NCBI GenBank assembly: GCA_038025085.1
Contig: CM076144.1
Location: 39,467,001 to 39,531,000, forward strand
Source of the DNA: Tetragonia tetragonoides
Lineage: Eukaryota; Streptophyta; Magnoliopsida; Caryophyllales; Aizoaceae
DNA length: 64,000 bases
Reading direction: 5' to 3'
A program made the translations under genes and the position numbers. Position 1 is the first letter of the stretch, and every line of letters begins with the position of its first letter. The notes below the pieces were generated by a model. That model saw only the letters and a list, made by a program, of their open reading frames with translations. It was not told where the DNA came from and searched no databases. Below are positions 53,500 through 64,000 of this stretch, piece after piece.

Positions 53500-56400
53500 A
53501 TGGTGGGAATAATGGCGGCTAATTCTAGAGAAAGAGTGTCAAGTCTCATAGACTCAGTTACTTTCGCCATTGATAATCCCTCAAAACTCCACAATTTGCG
53601 TCAATTGAAACAAGATATATCACAAGCAGAAGACACCGTGTTGCTCTCTGAGTTTCTGCCTTCATTGTTGAAACTTCTCTCTGATCGATTTAGCCCTGTT
53701 CGCAAGTGTCTCTCTGAGTACGTTTTCCCACTTTCTCCCTCTTTATTGAGTTTATTGCCCTTCTCCTGCCATGGGTCTGATTTATTTCTTTATTAATATT
53801 CGTTCTTTTGGATTGAATTAGTCACCAGTATAAATATTCATGTTGTGTTGTTACATTGCGTGAAAGGTTTTTAGTTTTGTGTTTTGGGATAATGGGTCTG
53901 ATTTATTTTTTCTTATTTTTCATTCTTTTGGGTTAATTTGGTGACTATTGTTGAATTTCATGTTGGGTTGTTCCACATTGGTTGAAATGTTATGAATCTT
54001 GTTTTTTGGGATAGTGGGATTGTTTTCTGGTTCTGGGTAATTTTTTTTTTTTGCCGTTTAATTGGCGAATTACAAATAGTGACTTGTGTAGTGATTGTTC
54101 TTTATTTTCTTATTGTTTTGATATTAACTTGCCTTGGTCCTTGTGATGGGATTGACCCTTAAGTTTGGATTTTCTTCATTCTAGGTTGAGGTTTAGGGCT
54201 AAATTTCTACCGGAGCTTTCTCTATTGCTCCTTTAATCGTGTTACGTGTAGTTCAATTGTTATATTGCCACTCTCTTTTAAGTTGCTGGTCTTAGTTGGA
54301 GTAGTGGTTCAATAGGATCAAAACGAAGGAAACCTCTTATCGGTTGAGGTATGGACTATGGAGGTTGATATTGCTGAATGCATATTAAACGAAGTGTTTG
54401 GGAAGGTTAATTCAACATTTTGCTTTGTTGATGTGTGCATGTTTGAAGGTAAAATCTGGGTATTTCGTTGGCTGAAAGTGAGATCCTGAAGCTGAAGCTT
54501 TGATTGATTCTACATAGAATTCAGCATTTGAGCTCGGATTGGTTTTGACTCAGCAATTTTTAGTAGCACGAAACATTAATCAAACAAAAGAGCTGCTTGC
54601 TTGGTGATTGGTATTAATTTTACATTATGTTAACTTTAATTGGGTGCTATGTGAGACTAGTTCATCTTTTATGTTTTTTTTTTGAAACAAAAATAAAGCT
54701 TTATTAGGCAAGTTATTGCCGAAAAGAATCAACTTACAAAAGGTCCAGTGGCAGATCCACTCGATCTTCACCGAGTGGATTCCGCCGAACCCGCTTGAAT
54801 TTTTTATTATTAAGAATCCTTTATAAATTAAAAAATTTCAATACAATAATTAAGAATTTTCCTATGTATTACAAAGGGTGAACCCACTTGACTTGATTTC
54901 TGCATCCGCCACTGAAAAGGTCCAAAGAGACCCTCTATACATGCCCCACCTATTGCTTCTATATTCTGTCTGAATTGTACAAGAATAATAACCAAACAAA
55001 CAGATTTTCCTCCCTGCCCACACCTTGCTTTCCTCCTTATTCCTTTCTCTAATTACATGAAGAATAGAAAATTATCTAAAGAATCAATATCGGTATCAAT
55101 GCTATTGAACATACTCCATAAGTTCCACGGGTGAAACTAGTTCATCTAGTAATGAGGATGCTAGAGTTTGGAAAGGTGATGCATCCAGGTTATTTCTTCA
55201 AAGTTGTTTCTTGCTTGCCTGAGTCCAACTCATAGTGTGCTTATTTTCCTATAACTACTATCCCTTGGAAGGCAAGGACTCCCATGAAGGTGAGAGTGTT
55301 GTATAGGAGTTAGGACATTGGCATTAGGGAAGGTCAACACTAATGTGGGTTTCCTAATTTTCCGATCTATGTGTGCTTTGTTGCGCCAGTAGTGAGACAT
55401 GTCTCATGTTCTCCTTCACTGTGATATGGTTTCTATATGGTGTAATCTTTTGGTATTTTTAGGGAGCATTGGGTATGGCCAAACACTCTTGCGGGTTTGT
55501 TCTCGGTAGTTTTATGGGCTTTGGGAGAGATAAGGAGAAGAATATTGTTGCGTAATTGCTATATTCACAATTTTATGATGTTTATGATTGGAGAGGAATG
55601 CAAGATAATTTTCCAAGGACACATGGTGACCTCACCTTGTTTAGTATAGGATGACTCATTTAGCTTCTTCGTGGGCTAAGGCGGGTGGGGCTATCAGGAG
55701 CTAGTTGATTCCCGATGTCAAGAGAAACATGGCTAATTCATAATTTGTATTCGTCCTGTTTGATTAATAAATGGGTTGTCCTGTTTTTGAATAAGAAAAC
55801 ATGCAAATTGTACCTCAAAATTAATCCTAGCAATGTTGCAGAAGCAGCCTAATACGGGTGACACGTATTAGGTCGTGGCTGAACTTTGGTATCAGACATC
55901 ACGGCTGTATTGGCAGTGTATCGGCCGTATCGCCGATGTATTGCTCGGTATAGGCCATATATTGCCCGATACACCGGGGTATTGCGTATCGACAACCTTC
56001 AAAACCAATACGTGGCTTATCGGCCGAGATTTAATACCTTGCTAAGAAGTTCTTAAAAATATATTGGCCATTTTTAGGATAAGGGATCAAATGTTGTATT
56101 TATAATACCGTGGAAACAGAAAATAAACAATCTATTAAACTATGATGTTTAAATATTTGGGATGGATGGTTTCTGGCCTCCAACTGCTTGTGTTGCCAGT
56201 TACTGGTGCCTTTTGTATGACGTCTTTCCTTAAATCCAGTCTGCCTTTGCCTTTGTCATGTTAATGAACTCTTTTTTTGTCTGCAAACATAGTTTAATTT
56301 TGTATTTTGCTCTTTCTTTTTCCCCGATGTTGTCAATATCTTGATAATTTCATTTTGGGTTGTAGGGTTATTGGTGAAATTGGATTGAGGTATTTGGAGT

Positions 56401-59400
56401 TTTTGCCCGAAATTGTACCTGCATTGTTAACAGTTGCAGATGATGATACTCCAGCAGTGGCTCGGCAAGCTATCAGCGCTGCAACTGCTTTATTTTGCTG
56501 TACCTTTGAAAAAATAGCAATTCAGGTAAATTCTTGTGAGGCACAGTTAATGTTTTTGGACTTCATGTATATCTAAATATTTTCTGAATTTTATAAGGGA
56601 ATGAATGATAGTTCCGTAAATATTGGGAAGATGCAGCTCATGCATCTGCAGAGACTATGCTTCAGAGACGTGTTTGAATTCTGATGATAGTGGATTAGTG
56701 GTAATAGAAGTATAGAACCTTGAATAGTCTAGTCCCAGCGTCCAGCGTTACACTGGTGGAAGGAACAGCGTCTAGCCGTCTAATAGGGTTGAAAAATGAA
56801 AATGCACTTACTAAACTTGTTTAAGGTTGGGTTTCTGGTTCCCGTGCTAGTGACTGAGGTCCAATTTTTGGCAGGTTGTTGCGAACAAAGCGAGCATGGA
56901 TCAGTGTTACTAGTAATATGCTGATACATTTTTGATTATAATTATCGTGTTTGGCATGTTGTATGGATGAAGTCTGTTATGTTCTTCCCTTTCAGATGCT
57001 GTTGTTGTCTTGCTATGTGAGATGAGGTCCAGTCTTGCTTGCATTGATTTATTCTTATTGTGGTGATAAATTTGTGGGGAACTGGGAAAGGTTTGCAATG
57101 ATATAAGTTCTTTTGATGCTTTAAACGTTCTTAGATTGGTTTGGGTTTCGAATCATTTTTTTCTGTCCACGTGTTTGAAGGGGGTAGCTATTCTGATGAG
57201 GGACTTTGGTATACTATTGTGTTTCTGTTGGATACAGGTTGAGGAGTTTCATTTTTTACCTTATGAGCCGCCATCTGTTGAGACTTGAGACAGTTGGTGG
57301 CAAGATTGCTTTCTTTGAAAAATATGCAAGAAATTTTCTTGGGAGATTAATGCAGTAGAATTTCTTGAAATTAACTCGTCTTTGTTTCTAAAAAAGGTCT
57401 ATAATTCTGATTTGAGCATGCCAAAGTTTGACATACTATTTTTGTTATTCCTTACAAGTGTTACCTTTCCTTTAAGCAATTCATGGTAATGTGTACACCT
57501 TTCATCCTTTTCTACAATACCCAGGGACTACACATACGTGAGTTGGATGATACTCTTGAATCAGCATGGGCATGGATGGTGAAGTTGAAGGAAAAAATAT
57601 ATTCAATAGCCTTCCAGGCAAGTGACTTTGTTTATAGTTCTTCAATGTTATATATATATATATATATATATATATTTGATACTCCTAAAGGAAAGTATCT
57701 TGCTCAACATTTTATTTTTAATGTGATTCTGATTCATGCTTATACCTTTACCAGTCTGGAAGTGATGGAAGAAGGTTACTGGCGCTGAAGTTTGTTGCAG
57801 CTATCATCCTTATTTATACACCAGACCCAAATGGCAGTACTGAACCACCTCCTGATCTAGTTGGTGATGGTAATGGAAAAATGCTCAACCCATGTATTCA
57901 CTTATGCTTTTGTTATATTATTGCTTACTGCTCTAGTCTTGATACAGGGAAAGAAGTGGGATTCAGTATCGCTTGGCTTCGTAAAGGGCATCCTGTACTG
58001 AAGGTTGGAGATTTATCAGTTGAAGCTAGTCAAAGTTTGGGATTATTGCTTGATCAGCTTCGCCTCCCCATTGTCAAATCTCTAAGCACTTCCATGGTGG
58101 TTGTGCTTATTAATTGGTAAATCATATTTGCTCTTCATTATCCTTGTTGCCTTGGTAACTGTCTTCAAGATATTGTTTTGTCTAAGATTCTTTAATGTTG
58201 GACAAGGAAGCATGTTGGAAGATGCAGCACCTGATTTAGAGTTATGTAATGATGTTTAGGATTTTTTTAAACATAAAGGATGATTAAAAAACAAAAGATC
58301 TTGTATAAGACCGTTTCGCGGTAATACATTAAAAATATCACTTGTTTATTCATTTAATGTAACTGTTAGTTCAAAGCTACATTTCTTGTTCAAAATGTAA
58401 CCGGTTGTCCTACCGTAAGACTGTCTCAAATGACTTTTTGTGTTAAAAAAATGATATTAGTATTTCCTGGCTTTATATATTTTGCTTTTCCAACCAGCTT
58501 GGTGCTGGCAGCTGACTGCTAATGCTGTTCACCGGTCCAGACCCGGACCAGACCGGATTGTGACCGGTCTTGAACCGGACCGGGCCGTTTTTTTTAAAAA
58601 AAGAGGCCATGACCGGTTTTCATCATGTCTTTTGGACCGGACCGGACCGAAACCCGGCCTGACCGGTCTAAAAGCAGGACCGGTCTTAGCCGGTTCGGCC
58701 CGGTCCAAAAATCCGGTCCGGACCGGAACATGAACAACATGCTAGTAATAATTTATAATCAATCCACCCAAATCCCACCCACTCTTTTAATAAATCCCAC
58801 CCAACTTAAGTGTGTGATTTACCCTTTTACCCATGTTTTAATTTTATTCTCTTCTCTTTCTCTCTCCTCTTTCCTTCTTTCACTCTTTCTCTCTCCTCAT
58901 CCACCACCACCACCACCACCACCACCACCACCATTACCACCACCATCCCCCCCCCCCTCTCTCTTCACTTTCCTTACTTTATTCTCTCTCTCCTCATCCA
59001 CCACCACCACCACCCACCACCGCCGCCACCCACCCAAAGTTCAAAGCACGTTCTCACATAGGAGAAAAGTGTCGGGTATTAATGGCAACAGCAATACCGA
59101 TTTTTATTTTTTTTAATGGCGGTCTGCATAGGCTATGCAGCGCGACCGTGCTGCGCGGTTGCGCTGCCTTGTTTTTATTGTTGTTTTTGTTATTAATATT
59201 AATTGTTGTTGTTGTTGTTGTTGTTGTTATCCAAGATAATAAAGGTACGCAGCACGCTGTGTAGAGTTGCGTAAGCTATCGCGCAATGCTGTTTTGCTCT
59301 ACGCGATGGTGTTGCGTAGGCTTTTTCCCAGAATTTTTTTAAGTAAAATTATTCCGACGACAAATGTCATTATGCTCGCCTTCATTACCCGACATCTTTC

Positions 59401-61660
59401 TTTAGCATACAACCGGTTGTTGGTGGTGTTCTTGGTGGTTCTGGTGGTGGTGGATTAGGAGCTCAAGTTCTAAGGAGAGAGAATGAGTGAATGGAGGAGA
59501 GAGAAGGGGTGAGTGTTAAAATTAAAACAGGGGTAAAAGGGTAAAATGTCCACTTAAGTTGGGTGAGATTCAATAAATGATGGGTGGGATTTAATAACAC
59601 TTCGCATTAATACCACACCCTACTTTAATCAATACCACACCCCTAATAACATAATTCCAATATTACCCTTCTTTTAATTTTTCATCAATCTAGTTGCTTT
59701 CATTTCAAGGTATAGACACGAAAATACTAGATAATCAAATTCAGATGTGGTCATCGACACTAATTTCTGTTTGTTACAAAGAACTGGAATGAAAGAATTG
59801 AAGTTGATAGTATCATAGTGATGACTATACTTAGTACGAATCAAACACATGGCAACATCAATAGACATTACATCAACACAAACACTTGCCTGCCAAATTG
59901 ATTGACAAATAAGCAAATCTGTACCTAGACTCCTAGAGATTAAATGGGGGAAGGTGAAGTTAGCTGAACATCATCAGGCCGGTTTCATCATGTCTTGTAC
60001 ATGGAAAATTATATTGCCTGCTACTATCTCTCCCCCATTTCCCACCACGTGCATACAAATTCAATTCTTATCTGAAAACTTACGCCCAGTTTGGGCGTAA
60101 GATTATAGCACCTGCGCCCAATTCAGGCGCAGCTTTTATAATCTTGCGTCCAACTTAGGCGCAAGTTATCAGATCATGAAATATTGGGTGATTGATGCAA
60201 ACGACAAATTAAGCCAAAATTGTTCCGCAATATTAATGTTTTGCAGTTTTGCAGGTAGTAAAATTGAGCAATTAATTTCAATCTGAAAAACAATTTAGCT
60301 AAATTTAGAGTACATTATTTCGTCTCTTTCCTCCTCCCTACTGTGGGGGAGGTGAGCGGGGCGGGGGGTGGTGGGCGGCAGACGAGTGGGTTGGTGTGGT
60401 GGTGGTGTGTGTTGGGTGTGTTGCGTCAATGTGTTTTTTTTTTTAATTTATTTAGGGCTATTTTGGGAACTTTCATTTTCAGGGTGTGGTATTGATTAAA
60501 TTGGGGTGTGGTATTTAGCACCACCCTTTAATAATGCCCTTTATAATTGCTATCAGAAGGTGAAGATGAAAATGAATATTTCATGTGATATTGTGTTCAT
60601 CTTTATGTTGATTTATATTGAGACATGTACATATTATTTTATTTTTTTTTGAAATAAAAACAACACATTTTATTCAATATAAAAGCCAACTGGCACTTAC
60701 AAGAAAATACATCGATAAGCAAAAGTATGAGATAGTATGAGACATGTACATTATCCCTGCCTCCCTGTTTCCTTCTCTTCCTTTCTGTCTGGCTATCTGT
60801 TTATCTTTCTACTTGTAAATATTGAGGGGTGAGGGGTCATCATCATTTACTGTATTTCAGTACAATGGGACTAAATGTTATTTCCCTGTGCTGTCAAGCC
60901 TTTCTAGCAACTGTTATCACTTTTTAGGCACCGAATCAGAGGTTTGACAATAGCAATATTTGTTGTATAAATTATAATATATGATGGTGCAAAAGCCTGC
61001 TGAGTCGTGAAAGCATCTGATCTGACATTCACAAATGTTTTAGTTTTTTGTCCGATTTAGCTCAGTCCTGGCAAGTAAAGCAACCATTGTGAAAGAAGCT
61101 ATGGGGATGAGGGGATCTTGGTTAAAATACAAATACTCTTCTCACTGAAATACCTATACAGTACAATAATGGTAAACAAATTCTGAAGCCTTCGTTTGCT
61201 GTCCTGGGACTCTTTAAATCTCTTGCTTACTTTTAGCAGCTGTTATTCATAGCTATGATAATGGGAACAATCATATTTAGTTGACCACAGAAAATATCTG
61301 TCAAGATGTGGCTTTTCTTCTCTTTCTTTTCTCCTGCTTAGCTTGATTAGCCTTTTTCTAGGAGTTCATCTTGCTCTTGATTCTAATGTTTCTGCCAGCT
61401 AAGTGCTTGGCCAACTGCTTTAACCATTCTCAATTGTAGCCTTTATTTATGGTGGAGGCGGATTTGTTGGCTGCAGTGTTGCCATCAGTTTCTTGAAGCT
61501 GGGTTTACTTTTTGCATGGAACATGGGTCAGGAGGATAGGTTATTATGTCAGGAGCAAGCACAAGAATGACCAGCAATTCCTTGATATGTGATTAATTTG
61601 GAAGTGAAACATATCAGTTTTTTTCCCTTTTTCTTTTTTTACCCCTTACATGTGCGCACG

Positions 61661-61715
<55 letters not shown>

Positions 61716-62307
61716 ACACACACTGACACAAACACACACGCACACTACCAGACACAAACACACACTACCAGGTGCGTACTTATTTTACGTGGGAACTATG
61801 CACCCACACTCACTATCAGGTGCGTACTAATTTTAAATTAGGAACTATGCGAACTATGAATTTGCAGGTGTACAATAATTTATACCTGTAGTCTGTAGAT
61901 CATCCCTTTTCTCATTTTACATGTGCAATTCATTATTTTAGAACTGTAATTTCTTAGTTCGCATATTAAAAATAGTTTGCACCAAATCTTGACTTTAAAT
62001 ATTTGTTCTTTGGCTCTGTGGTGGTTAATGTTTTGTGGTTTTGCATAAATTTTTTATTTATCTAATCAAACTTGAAAATGTGGGTTTTACTGGATTTTTG
62101 TTTTTTGACCATATATCTCATGGTTTTACCAGTTTGTTTGCTATCGCCATAAAGAGGCCATCCTTCTATGGACGCATTCTGCCTGTCCTCCTCAGTTTGG
62201 ATCCTGCAAATTCTGTTATCAAGGGGTTGCATGCTTATGGAGTGAAACATGCTTTAAAGAATGCATTTCTGTCTTGCTTGAGATGTGCACATCCAAGTGC
62301 TACCCCG
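53500..62307 (+). CDS. ESP4: ESP4/symplekin-like cleavage-polyadenylation scaffold, N-terminal part
   Basis: Symplekin (Pta1 in yeast) is the HEAT-repeat scaffold of the nuclear mRNA 3'-end processing complex; the plant gene is ENHANCED SILENCING PHENOTYPE 4. Six exons are seen: 53500-53717, 56366-56525, 57525-57617, 57755-57869, 57948-58116 and 62133-62307. They give 310 codons in frame. The protein opens MVGIMAANSRERVSSLIDSV; a second ATG four codons on (53512) is equally possible. It shows the HEAT-repeat blocks DRFSPVRKCLSEVIGEIGLR, DDTPAVARQAISAATALF, LKVGDLSVEASQSLGLLLDQ, KRPSFYGRILPVLLSLDP and HALKNAFLSCLRCAHP. The full protein should exceed 1,000 residues, so most exons lie beyond the right edge. 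Intron 3 begins with GC. Introns 1 and 5 are long (2.6 and 4.0 kb) and hold transposon fragments. Confidence 0.9.
54665..55100 (-). mobile_element. Possible LINE/retroposon 3' end in ESP4 intron 1
   Basis: A T-run followed by GAAACAAAAATAAAGCTTTA reads on the minus strand as TAAAGCTTTATTTTTGTTTC plus poly-A, the usual look of a LINE 3' end. The region continues on the far side of a hAT MITE that splits it (54746-54914). No protein remnant was recognised, so the class is tentative. Confidence 0.4.
54746..54914. mobile_element. hAT-type MITE with 8-bp target duplication
   Basis: 169 bp with inverted ends CAGTGGCAGATCC..GCATCCGCCACTG (11 of 13 match) and an exact 8-bp direct repeat AAAAGGTC outside both ends (54738-54745 and 54915-54922). 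The size, CAG..CTG ends and 8-bp duplication point to a non-autonomous hAT element. It is inserted in retroposon-like DNA in ESP4 intron 1. Confidence 0.88.
55840..56035. repeat. Degenerate TATCGGCC-word repeat
   Basis: Words such as GTATCGGCCGTATCG, CGGTATAGGCC and CCGATACACCGGGG recur irregularly over about 190 bp in ESP4 intron 1, in clear contrast to the AT-rich surroundings. It is non-coding. Confidence 0.5.
57646..57674. repeat. TA microsatellite in ESP4 intron 3
   Basis: About 13 TA units shortly after the GC donor of this short intron. Confidence 0.9.
58525..58735. repeat. Dense ACCGG/CCGGT word repeat
   Basis: Around 17 copies of ACCGG or CCGGT occur in about 210 bp of ESP4 intron 5, in variable spacing (GACCGGTC, AACCGGACCGGG, CCGGTCCGGACCGG), with a short A/T break at 58590-58610. 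It is CpG-dense in an AT-rich intron. It has no coding meaning. Confidence 0.75.
58769..59592. mobile_element. Long inverted-repeat element A in ESP4 intron 5
   Basis: The two ends are about 75-bp imperfect inverted repeats. The left end contains CCCACCCAACTTAAGTG and ACCCTTTTACCC, and the right end contains CACTTAAGTTGGGTG and GGGTAAAAGGGT. The interior has CT-rich stretches, CAC triplet runs (58900-58935) and a GCGC-rich part. No coding capacity is seen, so this is a MITE or foldback element of unknown family. Confidence 0.7.
59603..60538. mobile_element. Long inverted-repeat element B in ESP4 intron 5
   Basis: The left end TAATACCACACCC..TTTAATCAATACCACACCC has an inverted partner at 60474-60515 (GGGTGTGGTATTGATTAAA..GGGGTGTGGTATTTA). 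The element starts about ten bases after element A ends. It has no recognised protein. It holds a cluster of three short hairpins. The exact limits are uncertain by about 20 bp. Confidence 0.6.
60079..60165. repeat. Three consecutive GCG hairpins
   Basis: CTTACGCCC..GGGCGTAAG (60079-60101), CTGCGCC..GGCGCAG (60112-60132) and CTTGCGTCC..AGGCGCAAG (60143-60165) form three stem-loops with 5-9-bp loops, regularly spaced by about 32 bp inside element B. The units look related to each other. Confidence 0.7.
61651..61740. repeat. CG/CA compound microsatellite
   Basis: TGTGCGCACGCGCGCGCG runs into about 21 CA units and then imperfect CACTGACACA units in ESP4 intron 5. Alternating purine-pyrimidine DNA of this kind can adopt Z-form. 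Confidence 0.93.
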
Positions 62308-64000
62308 GTATATAACTTCTTCATCTTAAGCCTTTTCCTTTCTTATGTGTTTTAACAAGTAATATATACTCCTTCAGGTCCTCAGTTGCAACAGTAGGAT
62401 TGCATCTATAATCTGAATGTTGAATCTTGATTGATGCTGAGTGAAGATCAAGTGGTCTTTTGCTTTAATAGTCTGATAACAGAGCACACAATTAGCAGAT
62501 TTCACAGACCTCAATGGCTCGACCGGCCTCTCTTTTGTTTTCAAGTCACAAATTAGCATTTTGGAAACTGAAACTTCTGTAATACAGCCTCCGCCTCATC
62601 CGTAGATTACAGCCTTTGGACAAGATATATTTCCTTTATGAGTAGCAAGTTAGCAACATTACTTTTGAGTGCAGATGCAGCCAAGGGCACGGCACTCTTC
62701 AGGAAATTAAGTACGCTCTGCCCATTTCTTGACTCCTAATGTTAACAGTTTGAGTTTAGCATATTGATTTGGAGGCAAGGCAAAAGAAGAATATAACCCT
62801 TGTCAGTTTTGGGATTTCCCCCCCTCTGTTTGAAAGGTCTAAATTGCATTGAAACACTTGCAAATGTGTTTAATTCGCACTTAGATCAAAATAATCCTTC
62901 TTATCCTTTGCACTTTTCTTCATATGAAAATCCCGTCGACCTGTTTTGTCTCAACTAGACGAGGAATTATTGTGTAGTCCAGGAGCACTGCTCCCTCCTC
63001 TCACAAAATAGAAAATTATCAATTTGAATTTAGAGTGGGCTCCACTTATTTTGTGAGAAGAGGGAGCAGTGCTCCTGGACTATGCAAAATTTCTCCAACT
63101 AGACACAGACCACTGGATCAGCAGAACCAACAGAGCCAGCATTAGAGCCAGTACTAGGGACAATGATTTCCTTTGTGCTCAAAGGCACAGCTCTAAGGCC
63201 TCACTCATACTCTGTTGTCTGTGGATCTTGTAATCTGGTGCTAAATGAGCTCCTCTTAAAATCCAAACCCAGCAGCTAGCACAATAATACCTTTCCTTAG
63301 AGCACTCAGTTTATAAGTGAAATCGTACTTAGCATTGATGAAATTGCTTGTGTGTAATTGTGCATAATGCAACTTAATCTATGTGGGAACAGACTGCAAG
63401 CTGCTAGGGGTTTTATCCCTATTCCCTTTAACATCCAGAAATCTCTGATTTGAACTGTAAGCTTTTCCAAGTCACAATTAGAGGAATTTTTTCCCCTTCT
63501 TTTGGAATATAAGAAATATATTTCTGAACGGAAAGGGGAACATATTTTTGGTATAAGCCCAAATCAATATGGTGAAAGCTACTCTGCTTCGGTAGTGTAA
63601 ACACTTAATACAATGAAAAAAATTGTGGGCATAAGCCCAAAGCGAAGTTTATTTCTTAATTATGTTCGTCTCTTTTATTCTTTGATAAATTTGTTTGGGG
63701 TGCATTTCCAGGCTGTTGAGGGGTAGGTCTTCAAGAGTCTATGGTTTGTTCTTATGTTCGGCTTTTCTACCTGTTGAGTTGACCAACACACTATGGGTAC
63801 CTTTCCCTTCTGCCACTGAAAAGTAGTAGGAAGTGACCTCGTCTTATTTTGTTTTTTTTTTCTTCTTGTTTTTTCTATTTTTTTTTTTTTTTTGGGGGGG
63901 GGGGGGGGGGCTTCCTAAAGGATGGATATTGTGTTGAATGATAGGAACTTGCTTTCTTCATAGCTTATTGAAGGTTGTCGGTTAAGGTGTTCAATATTGT
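62308..64000. other. ESP4 intron 6, open at the right edge
   Basis: No further ESP4 exon is recognised after 62307, so this is taken as intron. It contains a small foldback element (62975-63082) and a T-run followed by a G-run of about 19 (63874-63910). The rest is unremarkable. Confidence 0.5.
62975..63082. mobile_element. Small foldback MITE in ESP4 intron 6
   Basis: 108 bp made mostly of two inverted arms of about 36 bp (TAGTCCAGGAGCACTGCTCC.. and its complement) with a short AT-rich loop. The arms differ at about two positions. The ends are TA..TA, which would suit a Stowaway-like TA duplication. Confidence 0.75.

Noticed and set aside
58625..59116. 163-aa frame rich in proline and serine
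   Set aside because: It runs across the ACCGG tract and CCT/CAC runs inside an ESP4 intron and a MITE; no domain.

Overview
This is plant nuclear DNA, most likely from a eudicot. Four split genes have GT-AG (and two GC-AG) introns, and products that match plant families: a family-16 methyltransferase, MND1, an APD-type RING ligase and ESP4/symplekin. Between and inside them lie CACTA, Ty3/gypsy, LINE, SINE, hAT-like and other MITE insertions. The low GC, AT-rich introns and the SINE with a TTG tail fit a eudicot with a medium or large genome. I cannot name the species from the sequence.

Layout. 1-807 is unassigned non-coding DNA. 808-5217 is a complete-ended but gutted CACTA transposon. 5644-11147 (minus) is a seven-exon methyltransferase gene, complete in frame. 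13525-16981 (minus) is a ten-exon MND1 gene, also complete. 17345-25000 is a retrotransposon island: a degenerate CACG-rich repeat that took a solo LTR (17839-19387) and a 5.5-kb Ty3/gypsy element (19425-24934), both flanked by the same 5-bp word. 25461-25567 is a long AAT microsatellite. 25765-37789 is a 12-kb Tekay-like Ty3/gypsy element with 2.7-kb LTRs, an extra ORF in front of gag, and a 3' end replaced by a copy of the DNA that flanks the element. 39732-50812 (plus) is a ten-exon APD-like RING E3 ligase gene. Its 4.6-kb second intron holds coding-like segments on the opposite strand. 52190-52690 is a LINE RNase H fragment. 53500-62307 (plus) holds the first six exons of ESP4/symplekin. 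The gene runs off the right edge, and its introns carry a hAT MITE with a clean 8-bp target duplication, a pair of long inverted-repeat elements and a dense ACCGG-word repeat.

The four genes are unrelated in function: protein methylation, meiotic recombination, ubiquitin ligation in membranes, and mRNA 3'-end processing. They are not an operon-like set. Splice phases were joined by eye exon by exon and give uninterrupted frames of 247 aa (methyltransferase), 219 aa (MND1), 477 aa (APD) and the first 310 codons of ESP4. Both Ty3/gypsy elements are dead copies. No tRNA, rRNA or CRISPR was seen.

Most notable are the locally rearranged Tekay element carrying its own flank, its intact acidic extra ORF beside a broken gag-pol, two GC-AG introns inside conserved protein motifs, an MND1 start codon that abuts its first intron, and coding-like segments nested in the APD intron.
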